NCBI RefSeq assembly: GCF_042654985.1
Contig: NZ_JBHSMT010000013.1
Coordinates: forward strand, 186,001-250,000
DNA: 64,000 nt
Reading direction: 5' to 3'
Source of the DNA: Paraherbaspirillum soli
Lineage (GTDB): Bacteria; Pseudomonadota; Gammaproteobacteria; Burkholderiales; Burkholderiaceae_D
Below are positions 41,358-50,291 of this stretch, piece by piece. A program made the position numbers and the translations under genes. Positions within the stretch are counted from its first letter, which is position 1; the number at the start of each line of letters is the position of its first letter. The notes below the pieces were generated by a model. The model worked only from the letters and a program-made list of their open reading frames with translations. It did not search any database and was not told the DNA's origin.

Positions 41358-41861
41358 TCAATCGTCCTCCGGTGGTCGTTGCAGTCTTATCTCATCACGC
41401 AAAATCGACAATTTTTCCAGCTGCCGCCGGGCCTCGGACAAATGCCGGTTGGCGTCGAAAAACGTGCGGCCGGCGCTGCGGCAGACCGCCACCGTTTGAC
41501 GCGCCTGCTGGCGCAACAGCGCGGCGGACTGCTTCAAGCGCTCGTACACCGCTTTGCTCTGACGGAATTGACCACTGCTCGTCGCCATCTTGAAAAAACC
41601 GGCCCGCGCTTGCTGCCAGTAATCCTGCGCCTGCGCCACGGCATCGCTCCAGCCCTGCTTTTCCTGGCGCAGCCGGGTGCGCTGCTGGCGCCATTGCTGG
41701 CGCGCTTCGATCCGCTCGAACTCCAGCCGGTCCAGCCGCTGGCGCCGCACGCCGATCAGCTTGTCCAGGCTTTTGTCTTCCTTTTTCTTCTCGGCGACAT
41801 CGATCGGCTCGCGCTTTGAACGCTTGCGGCCCATGCTGTCGCAGCTTTGGCGAGCACTCAT
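41358..41861 (-). CDS. sctO: T3SS ATPase stalk protein SctO (HrpO/YscO)
   Basis: A 167-aa, strongly helical, Arg/Gln/Glu-rich protein that should form a long coiled-coil hairpin (FliJ-like), fitting the central stalk of the SctN hexamer. Its ATG overlaps the sctN stop (ATGA). The first roughly 20 residues before DVAEKKKEDKSL are less conserved in character; an internal start is possible. Confidence 0.8.
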   Translation of the reverse strand: MSARQSCDSMGRKRSKREPIDVAEKKKEDKSLDKLIGVRRQRLDRLEFERIEARQQWRQQRTRLRQEKQGWSDAVAQAQDYWQQARAGFFKMATSSGQFRQSKAVYERLKQSAALLRQQARQTVAVCRSAGRTFFDANRHLSEARRQLEKLSILRDEIRLQRPPEDD

Positions 41862-43237
41862 GCCGCCAATGCCGCAAGCCGTTCCTGCGTCTCGTCGATG
41901 GCCGAAGATTCACGCGTGTCCTGGCGCAGGAAATCCATCTGTGCCGGCCGCAATTGCACCGCCCGATCCGCCAGCGCATCGCGCCCGGGTTTGTATTCGC
42001 CGAGCCGGATCAGCAACTCCATCTCTTGATACTGGGTCAGCAGCTGGCGGAACTGCGAGGCCGCCTTGCGCTGTTCCGAACTACTAACGTTGCTCATCAC
42101 GCGGCTGATGCTGGCCAACACGTCAATCGCCGGATAATGCCCCTGCTCCGCCAGTTTGCGGGTCAGGATGATATGTCCGTCCAACAGCGAGCGCGCCTCG
42201 TCGCCGATCGGGTCGGAACTGTTCTCACCATCCACCAGTACCGTATACAGAGCCGTGATCGAGCCCGAAGCGACATTGCCGGCGCGCTCGATCAGGCGCG
42301 GCAGCATGGTATACACCGATGGCGTAAAGCCGCCGCGCGCCGGCGGCTCTCCCGCGGCCAGACCGATCTCGCGCTGGGCCCGCGCAAAACGGGTCAGCGA
42401 ATCCACCAGCAGCAGCACATTCTTGCCGCGGGCGCGAAACGCCTCGGCGATGGCGGTCGCGGTAAATGCGGCACGCGAACGCTCCATCGAGGTGCGGTCC
42501 GAGGTAGCGCAGACGATGATGGTTTTTTTCACCAGCTCGGCATCCAGCTCATGCTCCAGGAATTCATTGAGCTCGCGGCCGCGTTCGCCGATCAGGCCGA
42601 AGACGATGGCATCGGCGTGGCAACCGCGGGAGATCGCCGCCATCAGCGTGGTCTTGCCGCAACCGGGACCGGCGAACACACCGATCCGCTGGCCGCGCCC
42701 CATCGTCAGCAAACCGTCGATCGCCCGCACCCCGGTCGGCAGCAAGGTCGCAATCCGCGGCCGGTCGGTGGCCTTGGGCGCGTCGCGGATCACCGGCACC
42801 GTCTCGCGCCAGGTCGAGACCACTTCCGACGCCGCAGGCGCCCGGAACTGCATGCGGCCAAAGCCGTCCAGTACCCCGCCGAACAAATGGTCGCCGACCT
42901 CGATCGTGTGCATCCGCCGCAGCGGCTCGATCACGGTGCGGGTGGACACCCCTTCCAGCGGGCTAAGGGCCGACAGGATCGCGGCACGGTCGGTAAAGCC
43001 GACCACCTCGGCCAGCATCGGCTTATCCGGCTGGGCCGGATTGATCAGCTGGCATAACTCGCCGATTTCAACCGGCGGCATATGCGCCTCGATCAAGGTC
43101 CCCAACACTTGCGCCACCTTGCCGTGACTGCTGAATCCTGGTGTCGCCGGCAAGCGCCGCAGCCAGCCGGCGGCTTGCGCGCCGACCTGCGCCAGCGTCC
43201 GCTCCTGAGCGGCAGCATGGTCCACTGCGACGTTCAC
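41858..43237 (-). CDS. sctN: T3SS ATPase SctN (HrcN/YscN)
   Basis: A 459-aa F1-like ATPase with Walker A GPGCGKTT near 189-196 (FAGPGCGKTTLMAAIS), catalytic Glu in GLIGERGRELNEFLE, Walker B VLLLVDSLTRFARAQREIGLAAGEPPARGGF, and DGHIILTRKLAEQGHYPAIDVLASISR. It unfolds and releases chaperone-bound substrates. ATGA overlaps at both ends with sctD and sctO. Confidence 0.96.
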   Translation of the reverse strand: MNVAVDHAAAQERTLAQVGAQAAGWLRRLPATPGFSSHGKVAQVLGTLIEAHMPPVEIGELCQLINPAQPDKPMLAEVVGFTDRAAILSALSPLEGVSTRTVIEPLRRMHTIEVGDHLFGGVLDGFGRMQFRAPAASEVVSTWRETVPVIRDAPKATDRPRIATLLPTGVRAIDGLLTMGRGQRIGVFAGPGCGKTTLMAAISRGCHADAIVFGLIGERGRELNEFLEHELDAELVKKTIIVCATSDRTSMERSRAAFTATAIAEAFRARGKNVLLLVDSLTRFARAQREIGLAAGEPPARGGFTPSVYTMLPRLIERAGNVASGSITALYTVLVDGENSSDPIGDEARSLLDGHIILTRKLAEQGHYPAIDVLASISRVMSNVSSSEQRKAASQFRQLLTQYQEMELLIRLGEYKPGRDALADRAVQLRPAQMDFLRQDTRESSAIDETQERLAALAA

Positions 43238-44283
43238 CAGCGCACCTCGACCTTGCGCTTGCCGTTAAATACCAGATGGTTATCCTGGATCGAGACCACC
43301 TTCATGCCGTGCGATTCGTCGCCGACATACAGCCGCTCGCCATCCTCCGTCACGACACTGGCGTTGGCGCCCGAGATGACTTGACGGATCGTGAACGGCA
43401 ACATGTTTTCCGCGCCCACCACCCGCGCCCGCACCGGGAAGCTGATGTGATTCTCTTTGATAAATGCGGCCAATACCCGCTCGAAACGCGCCGCCTCATC
43501 ATCGTCCAGGTCGGCCCGCATGTCCCATGCGTGGTCGCCCAAAGTCAGGTCGAAACGGCTGAGCAGATCGGCACTGGACAAGCGACGCCGGAAAGCCTTG
43601 CGCAACTGCTCCGGCGTCAGCTCGGCACTGCCGGCGGTGCCGCCGATGCCGAATTCGCGCTCGAAGCGATCGGCGCCAGCCGGTTTGAGACCCAGTTCTT
43701 TGGCGATATCTGCCTTTTTCGGCGCGGGTATGGCAGGCGGCTTGGAACTGATCGCGTAGGCCGCTGCCGCGCATAGCACGGTCAGCACGCCGATCGACGC
43801 GTACAGCATTTTGCGGATGCCGCCGCGTTTGGCGGTGCGCGGAGCTTGTTCTGCCATGCTTGTCGTCGCATCGTCCGCCGACGCCGCCTCTGTGCTCGCC
43901 GGCGCCTCCGTTGTCAGCGCCAGCGGTTGCTCCAGTTCGGTCGGATCGAAGCGCCCCAATCCGCTATCGAGCGGAACCGCTTGCCAAGCCTCGCCTTCAA
44001 CCGCCACGACCAGCCATACATGACCGAGACGGACACACTCGCCGGGCACCAGATCCAGCACCTTCTGCGCCTGTTCGCCGTCGCTCGAATACAGTGGACC
44101 GCTGTCGGCCGCCAATATCCAGCCGGTATCGGATCGGCTCAACGTCGCATGACGTTCGGCCACGCCAGGATCGACCAGCACCACATCGGCCGTTTCGCTG
44201 GAACCGATCACCAGCGGATGATCATCCAGCGGCAGTGTCGCGCCCCGATGCAGGCCGTTCAAAATTCGCAGTTCGTACATCAT
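43234..44283 (-). CDS. sctD: T3SS inner-membrane ring protein SctD (HrpQ/YscD)
   Basis: A 349-aa protein with an N-terminal FHA domain (MMYELRILNGLHRGATLPLDDHPLVIGSS), an Ala/Thr-rich linker, a single transmembrane helix (about 190-210: MLYASIGVLTVLCAAAAYAI) and a periplasmic ring domain. The true start is 44283, 40 nt from a perfect hrp box. The frame stays open upstream to 44745 only because a family A repeat happens to lack stops. It starts the sctD-N-O-P-Q-R transcript. Confidence 0.88.
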   Translation of the reverse strand: MMYELRILNGLHRGATLPLDDHPLVIGSSETADVVLVDPGVAERHATLSRSDTGWILAADSGPLYSSDGEQAQKVLDLVPGECVRLGHVWLVVAVEGEAWQAVPLDSGLGRFDPTELEQPLALTTEAPASTEAASADDATTSMAEQAPRTAKRGGIRKMLYASIGVLTVLCAAAAYAISSKPPAIPAPKKADIAKELGLKPAGADRFEREFGIGGTAGSAELTPEQLRKAFRRRLSSADLLSRFDLTLGDHAWDMRADLDDDEAARFERVLAAFIKENHISFPVRARVVGAENMLPFTIRQVISGANASVVTEDGERLYVGDESHGMKVVSIQDNHLVFNGKRKVEVRW

Positions 44284-44322
44284 GCTATGGCTCTCGTGAG
44301 TTGGATTTGCGGGTATTGCTGA

Positions 44323-44350
44323 TGAGTGGCGCGTGAGCGGTGCGGGTTCC
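44323..44350 (-). promoter_or_regulatory. hrp box upstream of sctD
   Basis: On the minus strand GGAACC-N15-CCACTCA, a full match to the HrpL-type consensus GGAACC-N15/16-CCACNNA, 39 nt before the sctD ATG. Confidence 0.88.
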
Positions 44351-44404
44351 ATCCGATTGGCATTGCTGGTGTATGGATTATTTTCGGAGACTGATTGCGA
44401 TAGA

Positions 44405-44712
44405 GGGTAGGCGGTTGCGGTTGCGGTTGCGGTTGCGGTTGACGTTGCTGTTGACGTTGCTTTTGACGTGCATTCCGCATTGGGACGCTGCCAAATGTGG
44501 CGGCTGTCAGTCGGGAATTGTGGGAAGGCTTGTCTGAGCGCAGCGAGTTTGCCTTCACACCCGACTGATAGACGGCACATTTGGGGACCTGACCGAAGGG
44601 AAGGCAGTGGCTTTGCGGTCGCCTTCTTTTGCTTACTTTTCTTGGCGAAGCAAGAAAAGTGAGTGGCTGCCGGGCCACCCCCGGCTTGCATCCACGGAGT
44701 AGCAACCGAATT
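44405..44712. repeat. Repeat family A, copy 2 (minus orientation)
   Basis: Same core as 38566-38835, inverted. Its left end carries a variable tandem run of GGTTGC units then GTTGACGTTGCT-type units (44412-44468). It lies between sctV and sctD. Confidence 0.9.
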
Positions 44713-44772
44713 AGCTCCCCCAAAAAACTGAACAACCGAATGCAACCGTCCACACTCCGTAGCCCGTCACAC

Positions 44773-44823
44773 AGGGACACAGTAATTCGGCACGCTGCGG
44801 CGTCTCATAAACTATGTCCCCGG
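44773..44823. repeat. Repeat family C, copy 1
   Basis: GGGACACAGTAATTCGGCAC ... CATAAACTATGTCCC, a palindrome with GGGACA/TGTCCC ends. Others are at 49622-49672, 49988-50040, 53999-54050 and 60755-60803. Confidence 0.8.
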
Positions 44824-44857
44824 GTGACTCCTTTCGCGGCGAAGTCCCCAGAGGTGC

Positions 44858-46945
44858 CTATAACTCAACCATGCCGACCGGCTGTAGCCGCGAGTGCTGG
44901 GTCAATTCCGAAAACGCGAATACCGGAATCGCAAAAAACTCTTCTTCAATCATCTTGCGCACAGCGCGCCGGATGTCTGCTGCAGTCACCAATACCGGCG
45001 TCGCGGCGGCGGTGCCGCCGGTGCCGACCAGTTCGCCGAGCTTGTCGAGAATCATCTGCTCTATGTCAGGCGCAATATCCAGGTAACTGCCCTGACTGGT
45101 CTGGCGCATCGCATTGCGCAAGGTGTCTTCCAGTTCGGGCGACAGCAACACCACTTCGATCAAGCCGTCGCGCGCGACTTCGTGACACAGCTGACGCTTC
45201 AGGGCCAGCCGCACATAGTCGGCCACGATGTCGGGATCGCGCTCCTTGGGCGACCACTCCAGCACCGTCTCCAGGATCAGGCGGATATTGCGCAAGGACA
45301 CGCCTTCCTTCGCCAGTCTTTGCATCACCTCGGCCAGACGCGGATGGGTCACCCCTTTGGCCAGCTCTTTCGCCAACCCCGGCACCCGGCGCTCGGCCCA
45401 GTCGGCGAAGCGATGGACTTCCTGCACCCCGAGAAACATCTGACAGTTGCGCATCATTTCGACTTCGACATCGGCCGCAAACACCTTCTCCCAAGGTTCG
45501 TGCAGGACGCCGGCTTCGGTCAGCTGTTCCGGCTGATCGTTCTGGACCCAGACTCGACGCCGCCGGGTGCCGGCCAGGCCGTCCTCGACGGCACTGAAAC
45601 CCAGCTCTTCCAGCCGCTCGACCGACTCGACCGTTGCCGCATAGCCGGCGCGAATCTCGGCATCGACCAGCGGCACTTCCGACATCAGGAAGTGAATCCG
45701 TCCTTCAGGGACATGCTGCGAATACTCGAAATCGATGATCGGCAAATCGGGAATGCCGCGCCGCAGCAGCACGTCGTTACGCATGACTCTTACCGCGGTA
45801 TTGATCTTTGCCGCGATCGGCGTGTCTTTGAGCGCGGTCGGCATGCGGATCATGAACGGCCGAGTCGCAGCGAAGGTCAGAAGATCGGACACTCCCGGTT
45901 TGGATGATGCATTTTCGCGGCGCTGCATTTCCGTGCGCGCTTTCGGCAACAATAATCCGACCGCGCCGCCGGCACACAGGCCGGCCCCCAGCAAAAAGAA
46001 AACCACGGTCGGCATGCCCGGGATCAGGCCGAACAACAGCATGATCACGCTGGCGGTGATTAAGGCCTTCGGTTCGCTGAACAACTCGCCCACAATGTCT
46101 TGCCCGATATTGCTTTTCTCTTCGCCTTCGGCACCATCGTCGCGCGTGACGCGGGTGGTGATCATGCCGGCCGTCAGCGAAATCAGCAGCGCCGGGATTT
46201 GCGCGATCAACGCATCGCCGATGGTCAGTACCGAGTACACCCGCATCGCTTCGCCGGCAGCCATCTGGTGCTGCAGCACGCCGATCGAGATACCGCCGAT
46301 CAGGTTCACCGCAACAATGAAAATGCCTGCAATCGCATCCCCCTTGACGAACTTCATGGCGCCGTCCATCGCCCCATGCAGCTTGCTTTCGGTGGCAAGT
46401 TCGGAGCGTTTGGCTTTGGCTTCATCCGGCGTCAACAAACCCGAGCGCAAATCGCTGTCGATCGACATTTGCTTGCCCGGCATCGCATCGAGAGAAAAGC
46501 GGGCCGCGACCTCGGACACCCGTTCGGAACCTTTGGTAATGACGATGAATTGCACCACCGTCAAAATCAGGAACACCACCAGGCCGACCACCAGGTTGCC
46601 GCCCACCACAAAATTACCAAAGGTCTCGACGATATGACCGGCGTTTGCTTCCAGCAAGATCTGGCGCGTGGTGGAAACCTCCAGCGCCAGCCGGAACAGC
46701 GTGGTAATCAGCAATACCGTAGGAAAAGTGGAAAATGCGGTCGGTCCCGACATATACATCGACACCACCACCATCAAGCCGGCGGAGCACAGATTGACCG
46801 CGATCAGGATATCCAGCAGCCAGATCGGCATCGGCAGCACCAGCATCATGACGATCGCGATGACGACCGCCGCCGCCATCAGTTCGGCACGTTTTGCGAC
46901 CTCCCCCGCAAAGTCGTTTACGCGTATTACCAGTTCGTGCATCAT
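44858..46945 (-). CDS. sctV: T3SS export gate protein SctV (HrcV/LcrD)
   Basis: About 695 aa. The first half has seven to eight transmembrane helices and the FHIPEP-type loop (SERVSEVAARFSLDAMPGKQMSIDSDLRSGLL, about 140-175). The C-terminal half is the nonameric cytosolic ring. ATG 46945 (or 46942) overlaps the stop of the small gene before it. It ends the sctW-to-sctV transcript; sctD downstream has its own hrp box. Confidence 0.96.
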   Translation of the reverse strand: MMHELVIRVNDFAGEVAKRAELMAAAVVIAIVMMLVLPMPIWLLDILIAVNLCSAGLMVVVSMYMSGPTAFSTFPTVLLITTLFRLALEVSTTRQILLEANAGHIVETFGNFVVGGNLVVGLVVFLILTVVQFIVITKGSERVSEVAARFSLDAMPGKQMSIDSDLRSGLLTPDEAKAKRSELATESKLHGAMDGAMKFVKGDAIAGIFIVAVNLIGGISIGVLQHQMAAGEAMRVYSVLTIGDALIAQIPALLISLTAGMITTRVTRDDGAEGEEKSNIGQDIVGELFSEPKALITASVIMLLFGLIPGMPTVVFFLLGAGLCAGGAVGLLLPKARTEMQRRENASSKPGVSDLLTFAATRPFMIRMPTALKDTPIAAKINTAVRVMRNDVLLRRGIPDLPIIDFEYSQHVPEGRIHFLMSEVPLVDAEIRAGYAATVESVERLEELGFSAVEDGLAGTRRRRVWVQNDQPEQLTEAGVLHEPWEKVFAADVEVEMMRNCQMFLGVQEVHRFADWAERRVPGLAKELAKGVTHPRLAEVMQRLAKEGVSLRNIRLILETVLEWSPKERDPDIVADYVRLALKRQLCHEVARDGLIEVVLLSPELEDTLRNAMRQTSQGSYLDIAPDIEQMILDKLGELVGTGGTAAATPVLVTAADIRRAVRKMIEEEFFAIPVFAFSELTQHSRLQPVGMVEL

Positions 46946-47280
46946 GCGGCGCTCCGGCTGTCGTCCCAACGCTGTTGAGCACGGCGGAACACCAGCCCGG
47001 ACCACTCCGGACAGGCGGCGCTGTGCAAGGCTGCCAGCGTGTCCGGCTGCAACGGATAGCCCAGTTCCACCGCCGCGTAGGCGGACATCAGGCGCGGGGT
47101 CGGCTGATCTGGCCAGACACAGAGGCAGGCGATTGCCAGTTGATAGGCGGGTTCAAATTGGCGCGCACTCAGATGACCCCAGATCAGGCCGATGGCCAGC
47201 ACCAATTCCGCCGGCATGGGCGCGGACTTGACCGCGGGCTTGGTTGTCAACTCGATTGCGGATTGCGTTGCAGGCATCAT
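46942..47280 (-). CDS. Small helical protein in the YscY position (possible SctY-like chaperone)
   Basis: A 112-aa protein with a TPR-like helical core (LVLAIGLIWGHLSARQFEPAYQLAIACLCVWPDQPTPRLMSAYAAVELG). It lies between the SctX-position gene and sctV, with overlaps at both ends. YscY has the same size, a TPR-like fold and the same neighbours, so it is the closest analogue; the sequence match is weak. It would act as a cytoplasmic chaperone with the preceding protein. Confidence 0.5.
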   Translation of the reverse strand: MMPATQSAIELTTKPAVKSAPMPAELVLAIGLIWGHLSARQFEPAYQLAIACLCVWPDQPTPRLMSAYAAVELGYPLQPDTLAALHSAACPEWSGLVFRRAQQRWDDSRSAA

Positions 47281-47741
47281 CGTCTTTCCTTGTTACTGTC
47301 GAGGTCCAGCATGTCGAGTTCCGACATGCGCAGTTGCTGCAGGCGCAGACGCAGCGTAACGGCGTGTTCCACCACCGAGATCGCGGCCAGACACGGACCG
47401 CGCTCGGCCCGATCCAGCGTCAGCGAATGCGCCACCAGCACTTTTTGCAGGTCGCGCATGCGCGGCACCGGGTCGCCGCTCCAGGCCGGATTGGCGACTG
47501 TCAGCAGCGGGCCGAGGAAATCGGTCAGCGGCGCCAGCGGACGATCCACCAAGTGCGTCGGCTGCGCCAGGGCAGCCGCTAGCTGGTTGAAATCCTGGTC
47601 GGCAATTTCCGCGGCGTCGGCTGTCGTCGTACGCAGCGTCTGACGCGTGACCCGGGCCGGCTCCAGATTGCGGATATCACCGGCGGTGCCAGCAATCGAC
47701 CGGCCGCCGCCACGCGGCAATCCGCCGCCGACCGCATTCAT
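47277..47741 (-). CDS. Small protein in the YscX position (possible SctX-like export substrate)
   Basis: A 154-aa protein with a disordered Gly/Arg-rich N-terminus (MNAVGGGLPRGGGRS). The helical C-terminus (PRMRDLQKVLVAHSLTLDRAERGPCLAAISVVEHAVTLRLRLQQL) resembles in layout the C-terminal YscX helices (RRELDTLQSLL...LLQIILNLL). It overlaps both neighbours by 4 nt. Identity is inferred mainly from gene order (yopN-sycN-yscX-yscY-yscV). Confidence 0.45.
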   Translation of the reverse strand: MNAVGGGLPRGGGRSIAGTAGDIRNLEPARVTRQTLRTTTADAAEIADQDFNQLAAALAQPTHLVDRPLAPLTDFLGPLLTVANPAWSGDPVPRMRDLQKVLVAHSLTLDRAERGPCLAAISVVEHAVTLRLRLQQLRMSELDMLDLDSNKERR

Positions 47742-48076
47742 GCCAGCAATTCCTGCGCCGCCGCCAAGTCCAGCGTAGCCGAATCGAGGGCATTCTGCGC
47801 CGGATCGCTGGCGTCAAGACGGCTCACCAAAAAATAGCTACCGTCCACGAACATCGACGGCAACCAGCTGCCGTAACGCGCCATCTGTTGCCCGCGACGG
47901 CGCAATACCAGTTCGGCATCCACCACGTGGCCACTTTTGCCGTCGTAACCGATGCCGACCAGCACGCCGTCATCCAATGGATAGGCCAGCAAGGTCATGC
48001 CGTTAGCGGCCAGCTGACTGGCGACGGCACGCTCGCTGCGCGCGGTGAGGATCAGGTTGGATAGTTGTTTTTGCAT
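47738..48076 (-). CDS. Putative T3SS chaperone in the SycN position
   Basis: A 112-aa protein of mixed alpha/beta character with strands such as TLLAYPLDDGVLVGIGYDG, VVDAELVLRRRG and SYFLVSRL, fitting a class I chaperone-like fold. It lies 14 nt after sctW and overlaps the next gene by 4 nt. Its best role by position is chaperone for the gatekeeper SctW. Family membership is not proven. Confidence 0.45.
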   Translation of the reverse strand: MQKQLSNLILTARSERAVASQLAANGMTLLAYPLDDGVLVGIGYDGKSGHVVDAELVLRRRGQQMARYGSWLPSMFVDGSYFLVSRLDASDPAQNALDSATLDLAAAQELLA

Positions 48077-48090
48077 ATATTCTCCGCTAG

Positions 48091-49305
48091 CTAGGTTGCT
48101 GATCTTGCCGGGGCTGCCGGGGTGCTTGCCCGTAACTGTTTTTCAAGTGCGGCTTCGGCCGTGTTTGCGGATGCTACCGCCGAAGCCTGGCCGCCATGTC
48201 CGCGCAATGCGACCAGCAGGTCGGCCCGTTGCCCCATCGATTCTTGCGGCCAAAAGCGCAGCGGCAGCGTGTCTACCGCATGCGCCAACAGGCGCGACAC
48301 CTGCGCTTGCTGGGCCGGGGTTCTGGCTTGATTGCCATTGATCGTCTTTAGCAGCTCCGACTTGGACTTAGCGACATCCTGCCCCGGTGCGCGCAACAGC
48401 TCGATGCTGGTTTCCGCTTCGGTTTTGTGCGGCGTCATTCCGGACACCGCAAGTTTCCCGTGCAAATCGCGGCCAATCGCCAAGCTGGACTGGATCGCGT
48501 TGTAACTGCCTGCATCCGACATCGACAGCCACATGCGCGGGGCTTGATTGCTGCCATGCGAGGAGCGCAAAGGCGCGCTCATGACAGAGCGCAATTGTGC
48601 CAGCCCGGCGACAAAATGTTGCGGGCCGAATTTATTTAGCAGCGTATCCGCCAGTTCGGACGCAGCGAACGGCTTGACTTGTTTATCTCCCGCCCTGCCC
48701 CCGAACATGTCGCGGATCTGATTCAGTGCCGCCGGATCGCGGTGGCGATCGGCCTTCGCCAATGCCCCCATGCGGTCGATTGCGGTCTCGAATGCCTCGG
48801 CCTGCGGCAGCGCGCTTTTAAGTGCATCGCCATGCTTTTCTTCCAAGCGCGAGATGGCCTGCTTCAGACCTTCGCTGTCCTTGCCGTCGCTCTTTTCCAG
48901 TGCTCGGCGCAGCAGCGTGTGCTGTTCCAGCGCGTCGTATTTGCCCTCCAGCCAGGCATCGAGCTTCTCTCCGCCGCCCTCCTTCAGGTGTCTGATAGCC
49001 TGATTCGCGGTAAAGCCCAGATCATCATCATCGTCATCATCATGGCTGTCTGGCGAATTGACCGCGGTCCGGTTGACTCCCGATTTTTTTTGCGGGCGCT
49101 GCGGCGATGCATTCCGCGGCGACTTCAAGACGTTCTGATGCCCTTGGGCTTGATGGTGCCGGTGAGGATGGTGGTGCACATTGTTTTGGGCGTCAAATTC
49201 GGCCTTCCCGGTGATGTTGACCGGCGCCGTCGGATTGGCCGCATTCGATTCGCTCGTGGCGAACACCATGGTGCGGGAGGTGGCATTGATATTGAGATCA
49301 GTCAT
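48091..49305 (-). CDS. sctW: T3SS gatekeeper SctW (HrpJ/YopN, with TyeA-like C-terminus)
   Basis: A 404-aa protein. The N-terminal 95 residues are low-complexity, with a His-rich block and a DDDDDDD run. The helical gatekeeper domain begins at about 97 (FTANQAIRHLKEGGGEKLDAWLEGKY). The C-terminus (VSRLLAHAVDTLPLRFWPQESMGQRADLLVALRGHGG) resembles TyeA, so the two modules are fused. Gatekeepers hold back effectors until contact. A hrp box ends only 6 nt before the ATG at 49305; an internal ATG (49269) is possible. Confidence 0.82.
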   Translation of the reverse strand: MTDLNINATSRTMVFATSESNAANPTAPVNITGKAEFDAQNNVHHHPHRHHQAQGHQNVLKSPRNASPQRPQKKSGVNRTAVNSPDSHDDDDDDDLGFTANQAIRHLKEGGGEKLDAWLEGKYDALEQHTLLRRALEKSDGKDSEGLKQAISRLEEKHGDALKSALPQAEAFETAIDRMGALAKADRHRDPAALNQIRDMFGGRAGDKQVKPFAASELADTLLNKFGPQHFVAGLAQLRSVMSAPLRSSHGSNQAPRMWLSMSDAGSYNAIQSSLAIGRDLHGKLAVSGMTPHKTEAETSIELLRAPGQDVAKSKSELLKTINGNQARTPAQQAQVSRLLAHAVDTLPLRFWPQESMGQRADLLVALRGHGGQASAVASANTAEAALEKQLRASTPAAPARSAT

Positions 49306-49311
49306 ACCTAG

Positions 49312-49339
49312 TCAGTGGTGGAATCCGGCGTTCGGTTCC
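49312..49339 (-). promoter_or_regulatory. hrp box upstream of sctW
   Basis: On the minus strand GGAACC-N15-CCACTGA, a full consensus match. Its distance to the annotated start codon is only 6 nt. Confidence 0.85.
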
Positions 49340-49464
49340 ATTGGGGCGATGCGGATTTCGTGTTGAGCGTTGCGTGGCGGGTCACGGAGCCCCGAGGGTT
49401 GCTTGTGTCGGTCTTGACGATCTCAGCTTTTCGCCCTGACGGCGGCCACAAAAAGTAGCTCACC

Positions 49465-49517
49465 GGGGTCAGAGCTTTTTTTACGGCAGTCTTATCGCCG
49501 TAAATTACTCTGACCCC
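49465..49517. repeat. Repeat family B, copy 2
   Basis: GGGGTCAGAGC...TTTACGG / CCGTAAA...ACTCTGACCCC palindrome upstream of the sctW promoter. Confidence 0.85.
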
Positions 49518-49621
49518 GCTGAGCGGGCTACGGAGTACGGAGGGTTGCTTTTGCGTGCTGCTGTCTTGGCGCACTCAGCTTTTCGCCCTGACGGCGACTC
49601 CCTTTATTTTGCTTAGTCACC

Positions 49622-49672
49622 CGGGGACATAGTTTGTGAGGCACTGCAGCGTGCCGAATTACTGTGTCCCTG
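49622..49672. repeat. Repeat family C, copy 2
   Basis: GGGGACATAGTTTGTGAGGC ... ATTACTGTGTCCC, inverted relative to the 44773 copy. Confidence 0.8.
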
Positions 49673-49689
49673 AGTGACGGACCACGGAG

Positions 49690-49985
49690 CGCCCAGGGTT
49701 GCTGTTACGGTTGTGCTCTTGGCGGACTCAGCTTTTCGCCCTGACGGCGACTCCCTTTATTTTGCTTCGCCAAAATAAAGTAAGCAAACAAAAGGCGACC
49801 GCAAGCCACTGCCCTCCCGCTGGTCGGGTCCCCAAATGTGTCGTCTATCAGTCGGGTGTGAAGGCAAACTCGCTTCGCTCAAACATGCCTTCCCACAATT
49901 CCCGCCTGACAGCCGCCACATTTGGCAGCGTCCCAATGCGGAATTCAACGTCAACAACAACCCCTCGGCGCTCCGTGGTCCGTTA
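49690..49985. repeat. Repeat family A, copy 3 (plus orientation)
   Basis: Full-length core with TCAGTCGGG...GGCAGCGTCCCAATGCGGAA, preceded by a CGCCAAAATAAAGTAAGC variant of the left arm. It is followed at 49988-50040 by another family C palindrome. Together with the preceding copies this fills the whole 49340-50060 gap; no gene is seen there. Confidence 0.9.
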
Positions 49986-50224
49986 ATCGGGTACACAGTA
50001 ATTCGGCACGCTGCGGTGCCTCTTAAACTATGTCCCCGATTAACTACAAAGGCTGTGGGTTTTGAAGAGACGTTGAATCTGCTATTGAAACGTTCTGGCA
50101 CAACCTGCCTTTACTTTGAATTTTTCTAAAACCACTCTTGGAATTTTTAGAAATCCTCTAAAAACCCATCCTATTTTTTAATGCATTTCCTTTATTTTCA
50201 ATGACTTACAAATTCAAACAGCAA

Positions 50225-50239
50225 TGGCACAGGGGTTGC
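50225..50239 (+). promoter_or_regulatory. Sigma-54 (RpoN) promoter of the ECF sigma gene
   Basis: TGGCAC-N5-TTGC with the GG and GC dinucleotides exactly 12 nt apart, a full match to the -24/-12 consensus. It lies 52 nt before the ATG at 50292. The AT-rich region upstream (50060-50210) leaves room for enhancer binding. Confidence 0.88.
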
Positions 50240-50291
50240 GAATACATGGTCACGCCCGCCAAGTGGCGCGTTTCCAGGAGCAACCTTCAAA

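Noticed and set aside
44284..44745. N-terminal extension of sctD by about 150 codons
   Set aside because: The extension lies in a family A repeat and upstream of the hrp box; the FHA domain starts at the ATG at 44283.
49308..49574. 88-codon minus-strand frame upstream of sctW
   Set aside because: It spans a family B repeat and the hrp box and has no protein-like pattern.
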